Shown here one piece after another: positions 6,995 to 16,155 of a stretch of DNA of 64,000 nucleotides (positions within the stretch are counted from its first letter, which is position 1; every line of letters begins with the position of its first letter). The DNA is from an uncultured Collinsella sp. (GTDB taxonomy: Bacteria; Actinomycetota; Coriobacteriia; Coriobacteriales; Coriobacteriaceae), in the NCBI GenBank assembly GCA_902470095.1, contig CABRFG010000001.1, forward strand, positions 31,258 to 95,257, given 5' to 3'. The position numbers were made by a program, and so were the translations under genes. The notes under the pieces are model-generated. The model saw only the letters and a program-made list of their open reading frames with translations. It did no database searches and was not told the DNA's origin.

Positions 6995-8095
6995 GTGGAA
7001 TACCTCGAAAACCCGTTTACCCCTAGTTTTGGCGAAGTTCCTGCCCATCTCGCTGGCAGACAACAGATTATTCGGGATCTGGACCGTGCCTTCTTGAGCC
7101 AGCGCAGGCGCCCAGAATTGACCTCGATCTTCTCAGGCGCGCGTGGAACCGGTAAAACCGCTCTCATGTCGTCGCTCGCGACAAGGGCGGAATCCCACGG
7201 CTGGATTGCCGTAAAGACAACCGCGCTCCCGGGAATGCTTGAGGAAATCGAGCTCGGGGCGAAACGTACTGCCGGCCATCTTATCGACCTGTCCAACCAC
7301 TTCGAAGTCACCGGTCTCGGAATTGCACCGCTCGGCAGCATCGAGGTCAGTCGCGTTCACGATGCCTCAACCTGGCGTTATCGCATGAGCGACATCATCG
7401 ACCAGCTCAACGAGGCGGGCACCGGTCTGCTCGTCACGGTTGACGAGGTGGACCCGACACTCGACGAGATGATTCAGCTTGCAGCGACGTATCAGCACTT
7501 TGTGACCGATGGGAAACGCGTCGCCCTGCTCATGGCGGGACTTCCCAACAACGTCTCGACGTTGCTGAACCACAAGACGGTCTCGTTCCTTCGCCGCGCC
7601 CAACAATATCATCTGGGTCGCATTGCCGACTATGACGTGCGCGAGGCCTTGATTCGCACAATCCAGGAAAACGATCGCCTGGCAGATGCTGGGGGAATCG
7701 ATAGAGCCGTTCGCTCGATCTCTGGTTTTCCCTTCCTATTGCAACTCGTAGGCTACCGTGCCTGGGATCTCACAAGCGATTCGAAGGAAATCTCGTCACG
7801 CGACTTTGACCTGGGAATCAAAATCGCGCGCGACGAGATGGACGACCGAATCCTCGCGGCAACCTATCGGGAGCTCACTGCAGAGGACAAGCGATTCCTC
7901 ATCGCCATGCTCGATGACGAGGAAGAGTCCACCACCGCTGACCTTGTCGAGCGCCTTAAGCGTTCGCCGCAGCAGGTCTCCCGCTACCGACGCCGCATGA
8001 TAGATGCCGGCATCATCGGGGAACGAGGACGAGGGCTCGTCGCATTTGAATTGCCATTCTTCCGCGACTACCTCGCGGCTCAATGCGTGAAATAG
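6995..8095 (+). CDS. AAA-type ATPase with C-terminal winged helix (paralog 1)
   Basis: A 366-residue P-loop ATPase of the ORC/STAND-like superfamily. Walker A is GARGTGKT (48-55), Walker B is LLVTVDEVD near residue 145, and the motif MAGLPNNVSTLLNHKTVSFLRRAQQ contains the sensor and arginine region. The last 90 residues look like a winged-helix DNA-binding domain (STTADLVERLKRSPQQVSRYRRRMI). It shares the same layout and the FLRRAQQ motif with the gene at 10642. The start is GTG 6995 behind AAAGGAGGG. Its promoter carries a five-unit phased repeat array. The cellular role is unknown; in related bacteria such genes are common accessory genes, often taken for defence or DNA maintenance ATPases. 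Confidence 0.82.
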   Translation: MEYLENPFTPSFGEVPAHLAGRQQIIRDLDRAFLSQRRRPELTSIFSGARGTGKTALMSSLATRAESHGWIAVKTTALPGMLEEIELGAKRTAGHLIDLSNHFEVTGLGIAPLGSIEVSRVHDASTWRYRMSDIIDQLNEAGTGLLVTVDEVDPTLDEMIQLAATYQHFVTDGKRVALLMAGLPNNVSTLLNHKTVSFLRRAQQYHLGRIADYDVREALIRTIQENDRLADAGGIDRAVRSISGFPFLLQLVGYRAWDLTSDSKEISSRDFDLGIKIARDEMDDRILAATYRELTAEDKRFLIAMLDDEEESTTADLVERLKRSPQQVSRYRRRMIDAGIIGERGRGLVAFELPFFRDYLAAQCVK

Positions 8096-8100
8096 GCATC

Positions 8101-8133
8101 AATGAGGCAAAGGGGCTGTCCCTTTGCCTCATT
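8101..8133. repeat. Family A intergenic palindrome, copy 2
   Basis: Arms AATGAGGCAAAGGG (8101-8114) and its complement (8120-8133) around five bases. It lies between the convergent ATPase gene (stop at 8095) and the UvrA-like gene (stop at 8136), where it could terminate both. Confidence 0.85.
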
Positions 8134-8135
8134 GT

Positions 8136-10616
8136 CTATAGGTAGCGGCCGGTAATGCTTGCGGAGCAGGCCGCGATGTCGCCCGGCGTACCGGAGCAGA
8201 CGATTTGCCCGCCCGCATCGCCACCGCCCGGGCCCATGTCGACCACGTAATCGGCATTGCGGATAAGGTCGAGATCGTGTTCGATCACGATGACTGTGGC
8301 GCCCTTGGCAACGAGACCGTCAAACACGTTCAATAGCACCTGAACATCGAGCGGATGCAGGCCGATCGTGGGCTCGTCGAATACGAATACGGCATCGTCC
8401 TGCACGCGGCCCATCTCGCTCGCAAGCTTAAGACGCTGTGCCTCGCCGCCCGAGAGCGCCGGCGTGGGCTCGCCAAGTGTGAGATAGCCCAGGCCCAGGT
8501 CATGCAAGGTCTGCAAGCGCGTCTGAACCTTCTTGAGTCCCAGTGTGGCGTCGAGGGCCTCGTCCACACTCATGTCCATGAGCTGCGGCAACGTAAGCAG
8601 ACTCCCGTCCTTGCCCTCACGATGGATATGCGAAGCCGCGTCCGCATAACGCGAACCGCGACATGCCGGGCAGACGATCTCGACGTCGGGCAAAAACTGC
8701 ACGTCGAGCGATATCGAGCCCGTGCCGTCGCACGTAGGGCAGCGCAAGGCGCCGGTGTTGTAGCTAAAGGCGCCCGCCTTGTAGCCAGCTGCCTTAGCCT
8801 CGGGCGTACGGGCAAAGGCGCGGCGCAGCTCGTCATGGATGTCGGCATAAGTTGCCACCGTCGAGCGAACAGTGGCGCCAATGGGCGTAGCGTCAATCAG
8901 GTTGGCGCGGGCAATGCCCTCGGCATCGACCCAACGCACGTGCCCCGGCAGACGCTCGCCAGCTGCCTGCGCCTTAAGCGCCGGGATGAGCGTCTCGAGC
9001 ACCAACGTCGTCTTACCCGAACCCGAAACACCCGTCACCGCGACCAAGCGGCCGCGCGGGATATCGACTTCGAGCGGTTTGACGGTATGGATGGTATCGG
9101 TCGCCATGCGGATGTGGCCCTGGTCGAACATTTCGTCGTCAGCCACCTGTGAACGCAAGCGCTTGGGCTCGGCACGCAAAAACGAAGCGATGCGGCTGTC
9201 CCGCGCTTGCTCGACCTCGTCTACCGTGCCTGCAGCGATCACGTTACCGCCGCCTGCTCCGGCAACGGGGCCCATCTCGACCAGATAGTCGGCTTCCGCC
9301 AGTACGCGCGTATCGTGGTCGACAACAACCACGGTGTTGCCGTCATCCACCAAATCGCGCATCACGCCCACCAAGCCGTCGACATTGGCGGGATGCAAGC
9401 CGATCGAAGGCTCGTCCAGCACATAAAGCACGCCCGTCGACCGGTTGCGCACCACGCGGGCGAGCTGCACACGCTGGCGCTCACCCGTGGAAAGCGTGGC
9501 ACCGGCGCGGTCGAGTGAAAGGTAATCGAGACCCAGGTCGACCAGACGGCGAGCCGCGCCCAAAAACGAATCGCAGATATCCGTCGACATGGGCTGCATC
9601 TCGGGCGGCAAGGATGCGGGCACCCCGCGCACCCACTCAATCGCCTCGCCCAGCGTCATGGCCGCCGCCTGTGTCAGATTGATACCGCGCACTTGGGGCT
9701 GGCGCGCAGCCTCGGAGAGACGCGTGCCGCCGCAATCACGGCATGTTCCCTCGCGCAAAAAGCGCGCAACGCGTTTTAAGCCCTTATCGTCCTTGACCTT
9801 GGCGAGCGCATTCTCGACGGTATAGACGGCGTTGTAATAGGTGAAGTCGAGCGGCGTGGCGCCCTCACCGTTTTTGGGAACGTAGAGAATGTGCTTCTTA
9901 ACCGCTGGACCATGAAACACGATGTCGCGCTCTTGAGGCGTGAGCTGGTTAAACGGCACGTCGGTACGCACGCCCATCTCGCCTGCCACCTGCTTCATCA
10001 GATCCCACATGAGCGTGCCCCAGGGAAGGACTGCGCCCTCGTTGATGGTCTTTGACTCGTCGGGCACCAGGCTCGCCTCGTCCACCTCGCGCATAACGCC
10101 GGTGCCGCCACAGGTGGGGCATGCGCCGCCGCTATTGAAAGCCAAATCCTCGGCACTCGGCGCGTAGAACTCGCGGCCGCATGTCGGACACGTGAGCGAC
10201 AGGCCCGCAGCTACGTTAAGGCTCGGTTCCACACGCGCCCCGCAATGCGGGCACACGTGATGGGCGCAACGGCTAAAGAGCAGACGCAGGCTGTTGTTGA
10301 GCTCGGTCATGGTACCAAAGGTCGAGCGCACGCCCGGCACGCTCGGACGCTGGTGCAGCGCGAGCGCCGCCGGCACGTGCAAGACCTCATCCACCTGGGC
10401 ATGTTCGGCCTGCGTCAGACGACGGCGGGTATAGGTGCTGAGCGCCTCCAGATAGCGGCGCGAGCCCTCGGCATAAAGAACCCCCAGCGCCAGCGAGCTC
10501 TTGCCCGAACCCGACACGCCGGCAATACCCACGAGCTTTCCCAGCGGAATATCGATATCGATGTCCTTGAGGTTGTGTACACGCGCTCCACGCACTTCGA
10601 TAGCCTGCGGGCTCAT
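8136..10616 (-). CDS. UvrA-like ABC-ATPase (UvrA2 / drug-resistance type)
   Basis: A roughly 826-residue excinuclease subunit A homolog with two ABC modules. The first has GVSGSGKSSLALGVLY and signature LSTGERQRVQLARV; the second has GVSGSGKTTLVLETL and LSGGEAQRLKLASEM. Cysteine pairs CPHCG, CPTCGREF and CPTCGGTG, plus RCPTCDGTGS and CPACRGSRY, form zinc fingers. It is shorter than UvrA1 (about 940-950 residues), as in UvrA2 proteins, which often lack the UvrB-binding insert. UvrA2 relatives are tied to tolerance of DNA-binding drugs. The ATG at 10616 is preferred; GTG 10631 is possible. It sits between two paralogous ATPase genes, only 25 bases downstream of the second. Confidence 0.88.
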   Translation of the reverse strand: MSPQAIEVRGARVHNLKDIDIDIPLGKLVGIAGVSGSGKSSLALGVLYAEGSRRYLEALSTYTRRRLTQAEHAQVDEVLHVPAALALHQRPSVPGVRSTFGTMTELNNSLRLLFSRCAHHVCPHCGARVEPSLNVAAGLSLTCPTCGREFYAPSAEDLAFNSGGACPTCGGTGVMREVDEASLVPDESKTINEGAVLPWGTLMWDLMKQVAGEMGVRTDVPFNQLTPQERDIVFHGPAVKKHILYVPKNGEGATPLDFTYYNAVYTVENALAKVKDDKGLKRVARFLREGTCRDCGGTRLSEAARQPQVRGINLTQAAAMTLGEAIEWVRGVPASLPPEMQPMSTDICDSFLGAARRLVDLGLDYLSLDRAGATLSTGERQRVQLARVVRNRSTGVLYVLDEPSIGLHPANVDGLVGVMRDLVDDGNTVVVVDHDTRVLAEADYLVEMGPVAGAGGGNVIAAGTVDEVEQARDSRIASFLRAEPKRLRSQVADDEMFDQGHIRMATDTIHTVKPLEVDIPRGRLVAVTGVSGSGKTTLVLETLIPALKAQAAGERLPGHVRWVDAEGIARANLIDATPIGATVRSTVATYADIHDELRRAFARTPEAKAAGYKAGAFSYNTGALRCPTCDGTGSISLDVQFLPDVEIVCPACRGSRYADAASHIHREGKDGSLLTLPQLMDMSVDEALDATLGLKKVQTRLQTLHDLGLGYLTLGEPTPALSGGEAQRLKLASEMGRVQDDAVFVFDEPTIGLHPLDVQVLLNVFDGLVAKGATVIVIEHDLDLIRNADYVVDMGPGGGDAGGQIVCSGTPGDIAACSASITGRYL

Positions 10617-10641
10617 CTTCTGTTCTGTCACCTTTATCACC

Positions 10642-11760
10642 CTACTCGTGCCATAAAATGCGATCGCTAATGTACGCGCCCAGCATGGGCACGGTAAACC
10701 GGACGAGGCCGTATCCGGCAGCCTCGATGACACGCTCGCGAATCAGGCTTGCACGATATTTACTCGCCCAGCTCTGAGTGCGATCGCAGCGCTCAATGAT
10801 ATCCGCCATGCGCGTCGGCTTGCCCTCGTCAGCAGCCATGGCCTCGATAAAGAGGCGCTGTGGACTGCGCAGCCCGTAATACAGAGGCGCATCGACCGCT
10901 TCGTAGAACTCGGAGACGGCATCGGCGTAGCCAGCCTCGACATCGCACACTTCAATGACCTGAGAGCCATGCCGGACAGCAGCCCGCCACATGTAATATC
11001 CCACCAGCTGAACCATATAGGGATGCCCCATGCTCTTGCGTGCCGCAAGGTCCGCCGTCTCCGCGTCAACGCAAAGGCTAGAGTCTTTAACCGTCTGGAT
11101 ATATGAATCGCGCACCTTGGGCAAAGATATCGCCCCCAGCGTACGCTGCTGGGCACGCCGCAAAAACGTCACGCTCGGCTCTTCGAGCAGATTGTCAACC
11201 ATACTGGGTAAGCCGGCGAACACCAGCGCAAGACCGCGCTGGTCGCTATCGGACAAGCCCGTGGCATCCTGATCTCCGAGCACCTGCTGATAGAGAACGG
11301 CAAGAGCCGCCAGCTCCTCGATAGACGCAGATTGAGCCTCGTCAATCGCAAACAGTATGCCCTTGCCTGGACCGAGCTTCTTGAGGCGCTCGTTGACCAG
11401 CCCTCGCAACGTCTCACCCTTTGTTCGCGCCGCCTCGACCGACATCCGGCCAAATGACGGCCCGAACTCCATTGACGTCACAACGGATTTATTCGAGCGA
11501 AGCGCGTCGGCCAGGCGGTCGCATAGGCCAAGCGAGGCGGAATCGGAGACAACCGCCCATCCACGCTCATTGGCTAGACGTTGCAGCTCCCGCAGGAGAA
11601 CCGTCTTGCCGCAGCCGCGGTTTCCCGTAATGAGCATGAGCCTGCCCGGCGCTCCAGCGCCGTTATCGAGCCCTTCCTCGAAATCTTCGATGACCGACTC
11701 GCGACCAATGAGCATCGGAGGCCGCTTGCCTGCCGTCGGCTTAAAGGGATTTGGATTCAT
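10642..11760 (-). CDS. AAA-type ATPase with C-terminal winged helix (paralog 2)
   Basis: A 372-residue paralog of the ATPase at 6995. Walker A is GNRGCGKT (46-53), Walker B is ILFAIDEAQ near residue 138, and the shared segment AGLPSMVDNLLEEPSVTFLRRAQQ follows. The C-terminal part (PTRMADIIERCDRTQSWASKYRASLI) resembles a winged helix. Its stop lies 25 bases before the UvrA-like gene on the same strand, so the two may be co-transcribed. GAGGAGG precedes the ATG at 11760, and three 10-bp-spaced GGTATAA repeats lie 36-62 bases upstream. The two ATPases therefore share protein architecture and promoter style but not repeat sequence. Role unknown. Confidence 0.8.
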   Translation of the reverse strand: MNPNPFKPTAGKRPPMLIGRESVIEDFEEGLDNGAGAPGRLMLITGNRGCGKTVLLRELQRLANERGWAVVSDSASLGLCDRLADALRSNKSVVTSMEFGPSFGRMSVEAARTKGETLRGLVNERLKKLGPGKGILFAIDEAQSASIEELAALAVLYQQVLGDQDATGLSDSDQRGLALVFAGLPSMVDNLLEEPSVTFLRRAQQRTLGAISLPKVRDSYIQTVKDSSLCVDAETADLAARKSMGHPYMVQLVGYYMWRAAVRHGSQVIEVCDVEAGYADAVSEFYEAVDAPLYYGLRSPQRLFIEAMAADEGKPTRMADIIERCDRTQSWASKYRASLIRERVIEAAGYGLVRFTVPMLGAYISDRILWHE

Positions 11761-11795
11761 GTCGGCCTCCTCGGATTGGCAAACCCCGGTAATAG

Positions 11796-11822
11796 TTATA
11801 CCAACTTATACCGAGTTATACC
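11796..11822. promoter_or_regulatory. Three TTATACC iterons spaced exactly 10 bp
   Basis: TTATACC occurs at 11796-11802, 11806-11812 and 11816-11822; on the gene strand it reads GGTATAA three times. Each unit contains a -10-like TATAA. The array precedes the ATPase gene starting at 11760 and would position a bound protein or polymerase on one face of the helix. Confidence 0.65.
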
Positions 11823-11827
11823 AATAG

Positions 11828-11860
11828 CATGTAACAAAGGAACTGCCCCTTTGTCACATG
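11828..11860. repeat. Family A intergenic palindrome, copy 3
   Basis: Arms CATGTAACAAAGG (11828-11840) and CCTTTGTCACATG (11848-11860) differ by one base. The stop codon of the TetM-like gene (11854-11856) lies inside the right arm. Confidence 0.8.
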
Positions 11861-13846
11861 TGGCCGAAAAACTCCGCGTCTGCTGCTCGCCAGGGGCGGA
11901 AGGTGGCGGGATCGATCTTTACGTGAGCTGCCTCGGGGACGTCGTACCACTTGACGGTGTAGCCAGCACCATGAGAGCAAAAGACCGAGTCGGGCGTGTT
12001 GGGCAGATCGGCCTCGGGCTCATAGGCGGCCGCCTCGATTACGCGCTCGGCATCATGGCAAGCCGCATAGCCGGCGAACTCTAGGTACAGATGCCCGCGA
12101 CCACTCGTGTAGGCAGCCACCTCCAGCGCGTAATCCTGCACCTCAGATGCCGGCACGCGACCCACAAGCTTCGCCCGGTCTCCCGCCATCGTCGGCGGCT
12201 CGTACTCGGCACCCATGCGCGTGGCATCCGAGAGTGCCCGGCCCACGCACTCCCCCGGCACCTCGAGCTCAAAGCGATACCACGGCTCCAGCAGCACCGC
12301 AGCATCCGCCTCACGCGCCTGCATGAGTCCCTGTCGAATCGCACGGTACGTGGCCTGGCGAAAATCGCCACCCTCGGTGTGTTTGGCATGCGCGCGGCCG
12401 CCCGTGGGCGTAATGCGCACATCGGTGATGGGAGAACCGGTCAGCACGCCCAGGTGATCGCGCTCCATGGCGTTGGTGAGCGCCAGACGTTGCCAGTTAA
12501 GATCGAGCTCGTCGGTCGAGGTCACGGTGCCAAACTGCACGCCCGAACCCGCTGGCAACGGCTCCAGGCGCAGATGCACCTCGGCATAGTGGCGCAGTGG
12601 CTCAAAGTGGCCCACGCCCTCGACCGGCTGCGAAATGGTCTCCTTATAGAGAATGCCGCCAGACTCAAACGCAACCGAAAGGCCAAAGCGATCGGCCAAC
12701 ACCCGCTGCACGACCTCGAGTTGCACGGCGCCCATCAACTGCAAATGAATCTGCTCAAGATGAGTGTTCCAGCTTACGCCGAGCATGGGATCTTCGTCCG
12801 CCAACTCAGTCAGTGCTTTGAACACCGCATGGACATCGTGTTCGCCCGGAAGCACCGTATAGGTGAGGACCGGCGCAATGACAGGCGCATCGCCCGCGGG
12901 CTCCGCGCCCAGGGCGTCCCCCGGGCGAACGTGCGCAAGACCCGTCACGGCACAAATACCGCCAGCAGCAACTTCTTGGGCAAGCTCATACTTTTCGCCG
13001 TTATAGATGCGTACCTGATCGACCTTCTGCTCCCATGCCTCGGCACCGGAACGTCCACCAATCATCTGTTTTGCCGCCGGTCACTTTAACCCATGCCAAG
13101 CGCTCGCCGCGAACACCTTGGCTGACACGATAGACGCGCGCGGCAAACTCCGGGAGCCATGTCTGTTCACGCATCAGCGCACATATGCCATCCAGCAGCT
13201 CGTCCACGCCTTGATCCCTGAGCGCCGAGCCGGCAAAACAGGGAAAGAGCTTGCGCTCGGTAACCATGCGCGACAGCGTTGCGACAGAAAGCTCACCCGC
13301 CTCAAGAAACTCCTCGAGCGCTTCTTCGTCTAACGCGGCAGCGTCTTCCTGAACGCCACCACCCGTCAGCAGTTCGTTGGCATCCAGGCAGCCCTCGGAA
13401 AGACGTTGCCCAAGTTGTGCCAGCAAAACATCGCGGCCGGGATTCTCCAAATCGATTTTGTTGATATAGATGAACGTCGGGATGTCATAGCGTGCAAGCA
13501 GGCGCCACAGGGTTTCGGTGTGCCCCTGCACGCCGTCGTTGGCGCCCACAACTAAAATCGCGTAGTCCAGCGCGCGCAATGTGCGCTCCGCCTCGGCCGA
13601 AAAATCGACATGCCCCGGTGCATCCACGAGCATGACGTGGGTATCGCCATGGTCGAGTACGGCCTGCGACGAGAAAATCGTGATGCCGCGCTCGCGCTCG
13701 ATCTCGTTCGTGTCCAGATGCGAATCACCATCGTCCACGCGGCCGCGCTTGCGAATGCGACCCGCGTTGAACAGCATGGCCTCGGCCAGCGTAGTCTTGC
13801 CGGCATCGACATGCGCCAAGATTCCAACGACCACTTGCTTCGACAT
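11854..13846 (-). pseudogene. TetM/EF-G-like ribosomal-protection GTPase, single-base frameshift
   Basis: Two overlapping reading frames together encode one 663-residue translation-factor GTPase. The 5' part (13846 to about 13072) has G1 AHVDAGKT, G3 DAPGHVDF and G4 NKID; the 3' part carries EF-G-like domains II-V, including GRAHAKHTEGGDF. The frames join at an AAAA run on the gene strand (plus 13069-13072): removing one A gives the smooth reading GGKQMIGGRSGAEAW. Without that, the first frame stops at 13001. Full-length relatives are TetM/TetO/OtrA-type proteins that remove tetracycline from ribosomes, but chromosomal members need not confer resistance. It may be a recent mutation, a sequencing slip in the homopolymer, or, less likely, programmed slippage. 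Confidence 0.85.
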
Positions 13847-14034
13847 GGCTCTCCTCTAATTACAAGCCCATCGCACGCGGCAACGGGCGTTCACGCTCCA
13901 CACTGGATGATACAATTTACGGGCCGGCGGGCGAAGCGGGCCCTATCCCCCGACCAAGCTCATCGCCCCGCGTTGCCGCGCGGCGATTTTCGTAGGTTCG
14001 CGCCTTGCGAAAGCCGGCTTGCAAAACAGCGCAG

Positions 14035-14072
14035 CGAACGAAAATGGCCCCGGGTGGGACCATTTTCGTTCG
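14035..14072 (-). terminator. Hairpin after the GNAT gene
   Basis: Thirteen-base arms CGAACGAAAATGG (14035-14047) and complement (14060-14072) enclose 12 bases. It lies 29 bases beyond the stop of the minus-strand acetyltransferase gene. The trailing T tract is weak, so termination is only likely, not certain. Confidence 0.55.
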
Positions 14073-14100
14073 CGCGAATTATTGATATGAGGCGTCGCTC

Positions 14101-14592
14101 TTACGCCTCGCGCAGCCAATCAAACGCGACGCGCGGCGTACCGTCCGACACATATACGATACCGGCGCGCTTAAACCCGGCCTTGGCGATGGCACCCTGC
14201 ATAGGCAGGTTATCTTGGTGCGTGTCGATACGCAGATGGTCGATACGTTCCTTGGCAAAGGCAAACATCGCGGCCGCAACGCCATGCGTGGTGCCGTCGG
14301 ATGCCACGCGGTGCAGCACAGCATACGGGGCGTCGCCGTGCCACTGGCCGCCCTCGATCGCATCGTAGGAGCTGTCCGGCCCCGGCAGAAAGGCAAACGT
14401 CGCTACCACGCGGCCGTCGACTTCGCACACATAGCTGCCACCGGCAGCTATATCGGCAGCCAGCTGCTCGGCAGAAGGTGTGCCCTCGGGCCACTGCGTG
14501 GCGTTGCCATGCGCGCGCATAAAGGCGCGGGCGACGTCATAGATAGCCATGACGGCGGGAATGTCGGTATCGAGGGTTTTTCTGATCATCAC
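14101..14592 (-). CDS. GNAT-family N-acetyltransferase
   Basis: A 163-residue acetyltransferase of the GCN5 superfamily, expected to move an acetyl group from acetyl-CoA to an amine. The family's beta4 segment (YVCEVDGRVVATFAFLPG) and the acetyl-CoA loop region around VASDGTTHGVAAAMFAFAKE are visible, followed by LRIDTHQDNLPMQGAIAKAGFKRAGIVYV, the classic motif B. The start is GTG 14592 or the adjacent ATG 14589; GAGG lies seven bases before the GTG. It is a single gene divergent from the small protein gene at 14667. The substrate cannot be told from the sequence. Confidence 0.85.
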   Translation of the reverse strand: MMIRKTLDTDIPAVMAIYDVARAFMRAHGNATQWPEGTPSAEQLAADIAAGGSYVCEVDGRVVATFAFLPGPDSSYDAIEGGQWHGDAPYAVLHRVASDGTTHGVAAAMFAFAKERIDHLRIDTHQDNLPMQGAIAKAGFKRAGIVYVSDGTPRVAFDWLREA

Positions 14593-14666
14593 GCGGCAAC
14601 CTCACGTTTATTGGTATCACTTTGATTGGGCAATGATACCAGCGTTTGGAGAGAGGCGCGAAGCAG

Positions 14667-14963
14667 ATGGGAAGCAAAAAGCGAGCCGCCTGGTCAAAGG
14701 CCAAAAGCGAGTTTTTGGGCGCTGCTACCGGCGGCGATATGAGCGACCTGTTTGCGCGCGAGGACGAGCGCCGCGACGCCCTGGACGCCGAGCGCGATGA
14801 AGCCTGGCGTTACAAGTCGTGCGAACGCAAAAACCGTTACGACACACGCGCCGAGGCCGAGGCAGTTATGGCCGACTGCGAAAACCGCGGGCGGCGTGGT
14901 TTGGCCTGCTACAAATGCGAATACTGCGGCGGCTGGCACCTGACGTCGCACCCTTGGAAATAG
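14667..14963 (+). CDS. Small protein with C-terminal zinc-ribbon-like CxxC motif
   Basis: A 98-residue basic and acidic protein with no signal or membrane segment. Near the end it has CYKCEYCGGWHLTSHPWK, a paired-cysteine and histidine arrangement seen in many small actinobacterial and phage proteins and consistent with one zinc site. A further Cys pair lies upstream (SCERKNRYDTRAEAEAVMADC). The middle is charged and helical. I choose the ATG at 14667 with GGAGAGAGG ten bases upstream; a TTG at 14646 is in frame. No function is known; the motif suggests nucleic acid or protein binding. Confidence 0.65.
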   Translation: MGSKKRAAWSKAKSEFLGAATGGDMSDLFAREDERRDALDAERDEAWRYKSCERKNRYDTRAEAEAVMADCENRGRRGLACYKCEYCGGWHLTSHPWK

Positions 14964-15011
14964 GGACCACATCGGCACGGCACTAGCGAAGCCCCGGTAA
15001 TCGCACGCAAG

Positions 15012-15716
15012 TTACGGGCGCGGCGGCACCAAAACATCGTAACGAACGGCCTTACCCGCAAGTTGATAGCTCGGCTTTATGCCGGCGAGCAACGGGCCCT
15101 TCACCGGCCGTTTGATAACGACTTTGCGCGGATGCACCGCAAGCGCTGCCTGGACCAGCGCCTCCTCATCGGCGCACGGCTGCTCCAAGTGATGCAGCAG
15201 CTGGAACTTCTTTTTCACCGCCGCGCTCTTGGTGCGCTCGGGAAACATGGGGTCCAGGTACACCGCATCGGGAGCGGCAAGCTCGCCCCGCCCGATCAGT
15301 TCAGCTGTATGGCGAAGGCCGGCAATGCTGTCCTCGCCCGCATGAAGGCGCATGCGAGCCACGGCAGCCGCAAGCGCCGGATCATCTGCCGCGCGATCCA
15401 GGGCATCCTTGAGGAGCGCCGCGATCACGCAATCCTGCTCATACAGATCGACGGTAAAGCCCGCGGCCGCCAGCAGTAGCGAATCCTCGCCAAAGCCCGC
15501 CGTGGCATCAATCGCCCATGGGCTCTCGATGCCTTTTGTGCGCGCAGCCTTTATCAGCAGCTCTTGCTGCAGACGGCCCTGCTTGAGCCGCGGAAGCATG
15601 CGAGTAAAATCGGCACGCAGTTCCATCGTGCCGTCGGTGAGCGTGAGGCCCTCGGACGTCCCGGTCAGCTCAAGCCCCGCGGCCCGTGCAATAGAAAAGG
15701 GATCGACGACGTCCAT
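15012..15716 (-). CDS. rsmJ: 16S rRNA (guanine(1516)-N2)-methyltransferase RsmJ-like
   Basis: A 234-residue class I methyltransferase. The SAM loop is AIDATAGFGEDSLLLAAAG, the acidic motif II is DLYEQD, and the catalytic-site region is YLDPMFPERTKSAAVKKK, which closely follows the RsmJ pattern. The enzyme is expected to methylate the N2 of one guanine in helix 44/45 neighbourhood of 16S rRNA. The ATG at 15716 has AAGGAG six bases upstream. It stands alone, convergent with the small gene at 14667. Assignment rests on motif pattern and length. Confidence 0.8.
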   Translation of the reverse strand: MDVVDPFSIARAAGLELTGTSEGLTLTDGTMELRADFTRMLPRLKQGRLQQELLIKAARTKGIESPWAIDATAGFGEDSLLLAAAGFTVDLYEQDCVIAALLKDALDRAADDPALAAAVARMRLHAGEDSIAGLRHTAELIGRGELAAPDAVYLDPMFPERTKSAAVKKKFQLLHHLEQPCADEEALVQAALAVHPRKVVIKRPVKGPLLAGIKPSYQLAGKAVRYDVLVPPRP

Positions 15717-15779
15717 GGGTACTCCTTAACAAGCAAAACGAATACGTGAGCGCCGTTTATGTCGGCACCCAACCGTCCG

Positions 15780-15923
15780 CTATTGTCCCACATGCGACAT
15801 GGCCCACAGCATCCCAATGCAAAGCACCGCCATCAATCCCGTGCACACGGCAGCGATCACAGAATCACCCATGCGCCTTCCCAACGACCGCGGCTCATGC
15901 ACTTGCCCTGCTCCGTACATCAT
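15780..15923 (-). CDS. 47-residue single-pass membrane mini-protein
   Basis: A short frame starting ATGATG at 15923 with a near-perfect AAGGAGGA site five or so bases upstream. The translation begins MMYGAGQVHEPRSLGRRMGD and continues into one hydrophobic helix, VIAAVCTGLMAVLCIGMLWA (about residues 22-41), before a short tail. It lies in its own transcription slot upstream of rsmJ on the same strand. I do not recognise it. The strong ribosome binding site and clean membrane segment are the grounds for calling it real; conservation would settle it. Confidence 0.6.
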   Translation of the reverse strand: MMYGAGQVHEPRSLGRRMGDSVIAAVCTGLMAVLCIGMLWAMSHVGQ

Positions 15924-16155
15924 GGCTCCTCCTTGAGACCAGCTCTTACCATGGACCCATCATCGCAGCGCCGCGCATACGCTGCCATCGATTTGACTTA
16001 CGCCCAGCTTTCCTTTTTGAAAGGTTGGGTTTGGCTGCGCGGGCTCAATGCGCTTTCAAACGCATGCATCGCCGCGTTGAACTACAATGTGCTTCACCAT
16101 ATGTGCAGCACATGAGGTGCGCCAAGTTGGCGTACTCGTATCGAAAGGACCAGCC

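Noticed and set aside
11796..11822. CRISPR-like array
   Set aside because: Units are only seven bases with three-base gaps; these are iterons, not repeats and spacers.
13065..13080. Programmed ribosomal frameshift in the TetM-like gene
   Set aside because: The four-A run is short and no downstream stimulatory fold was evident; mutation or sequencing slip is simpler.
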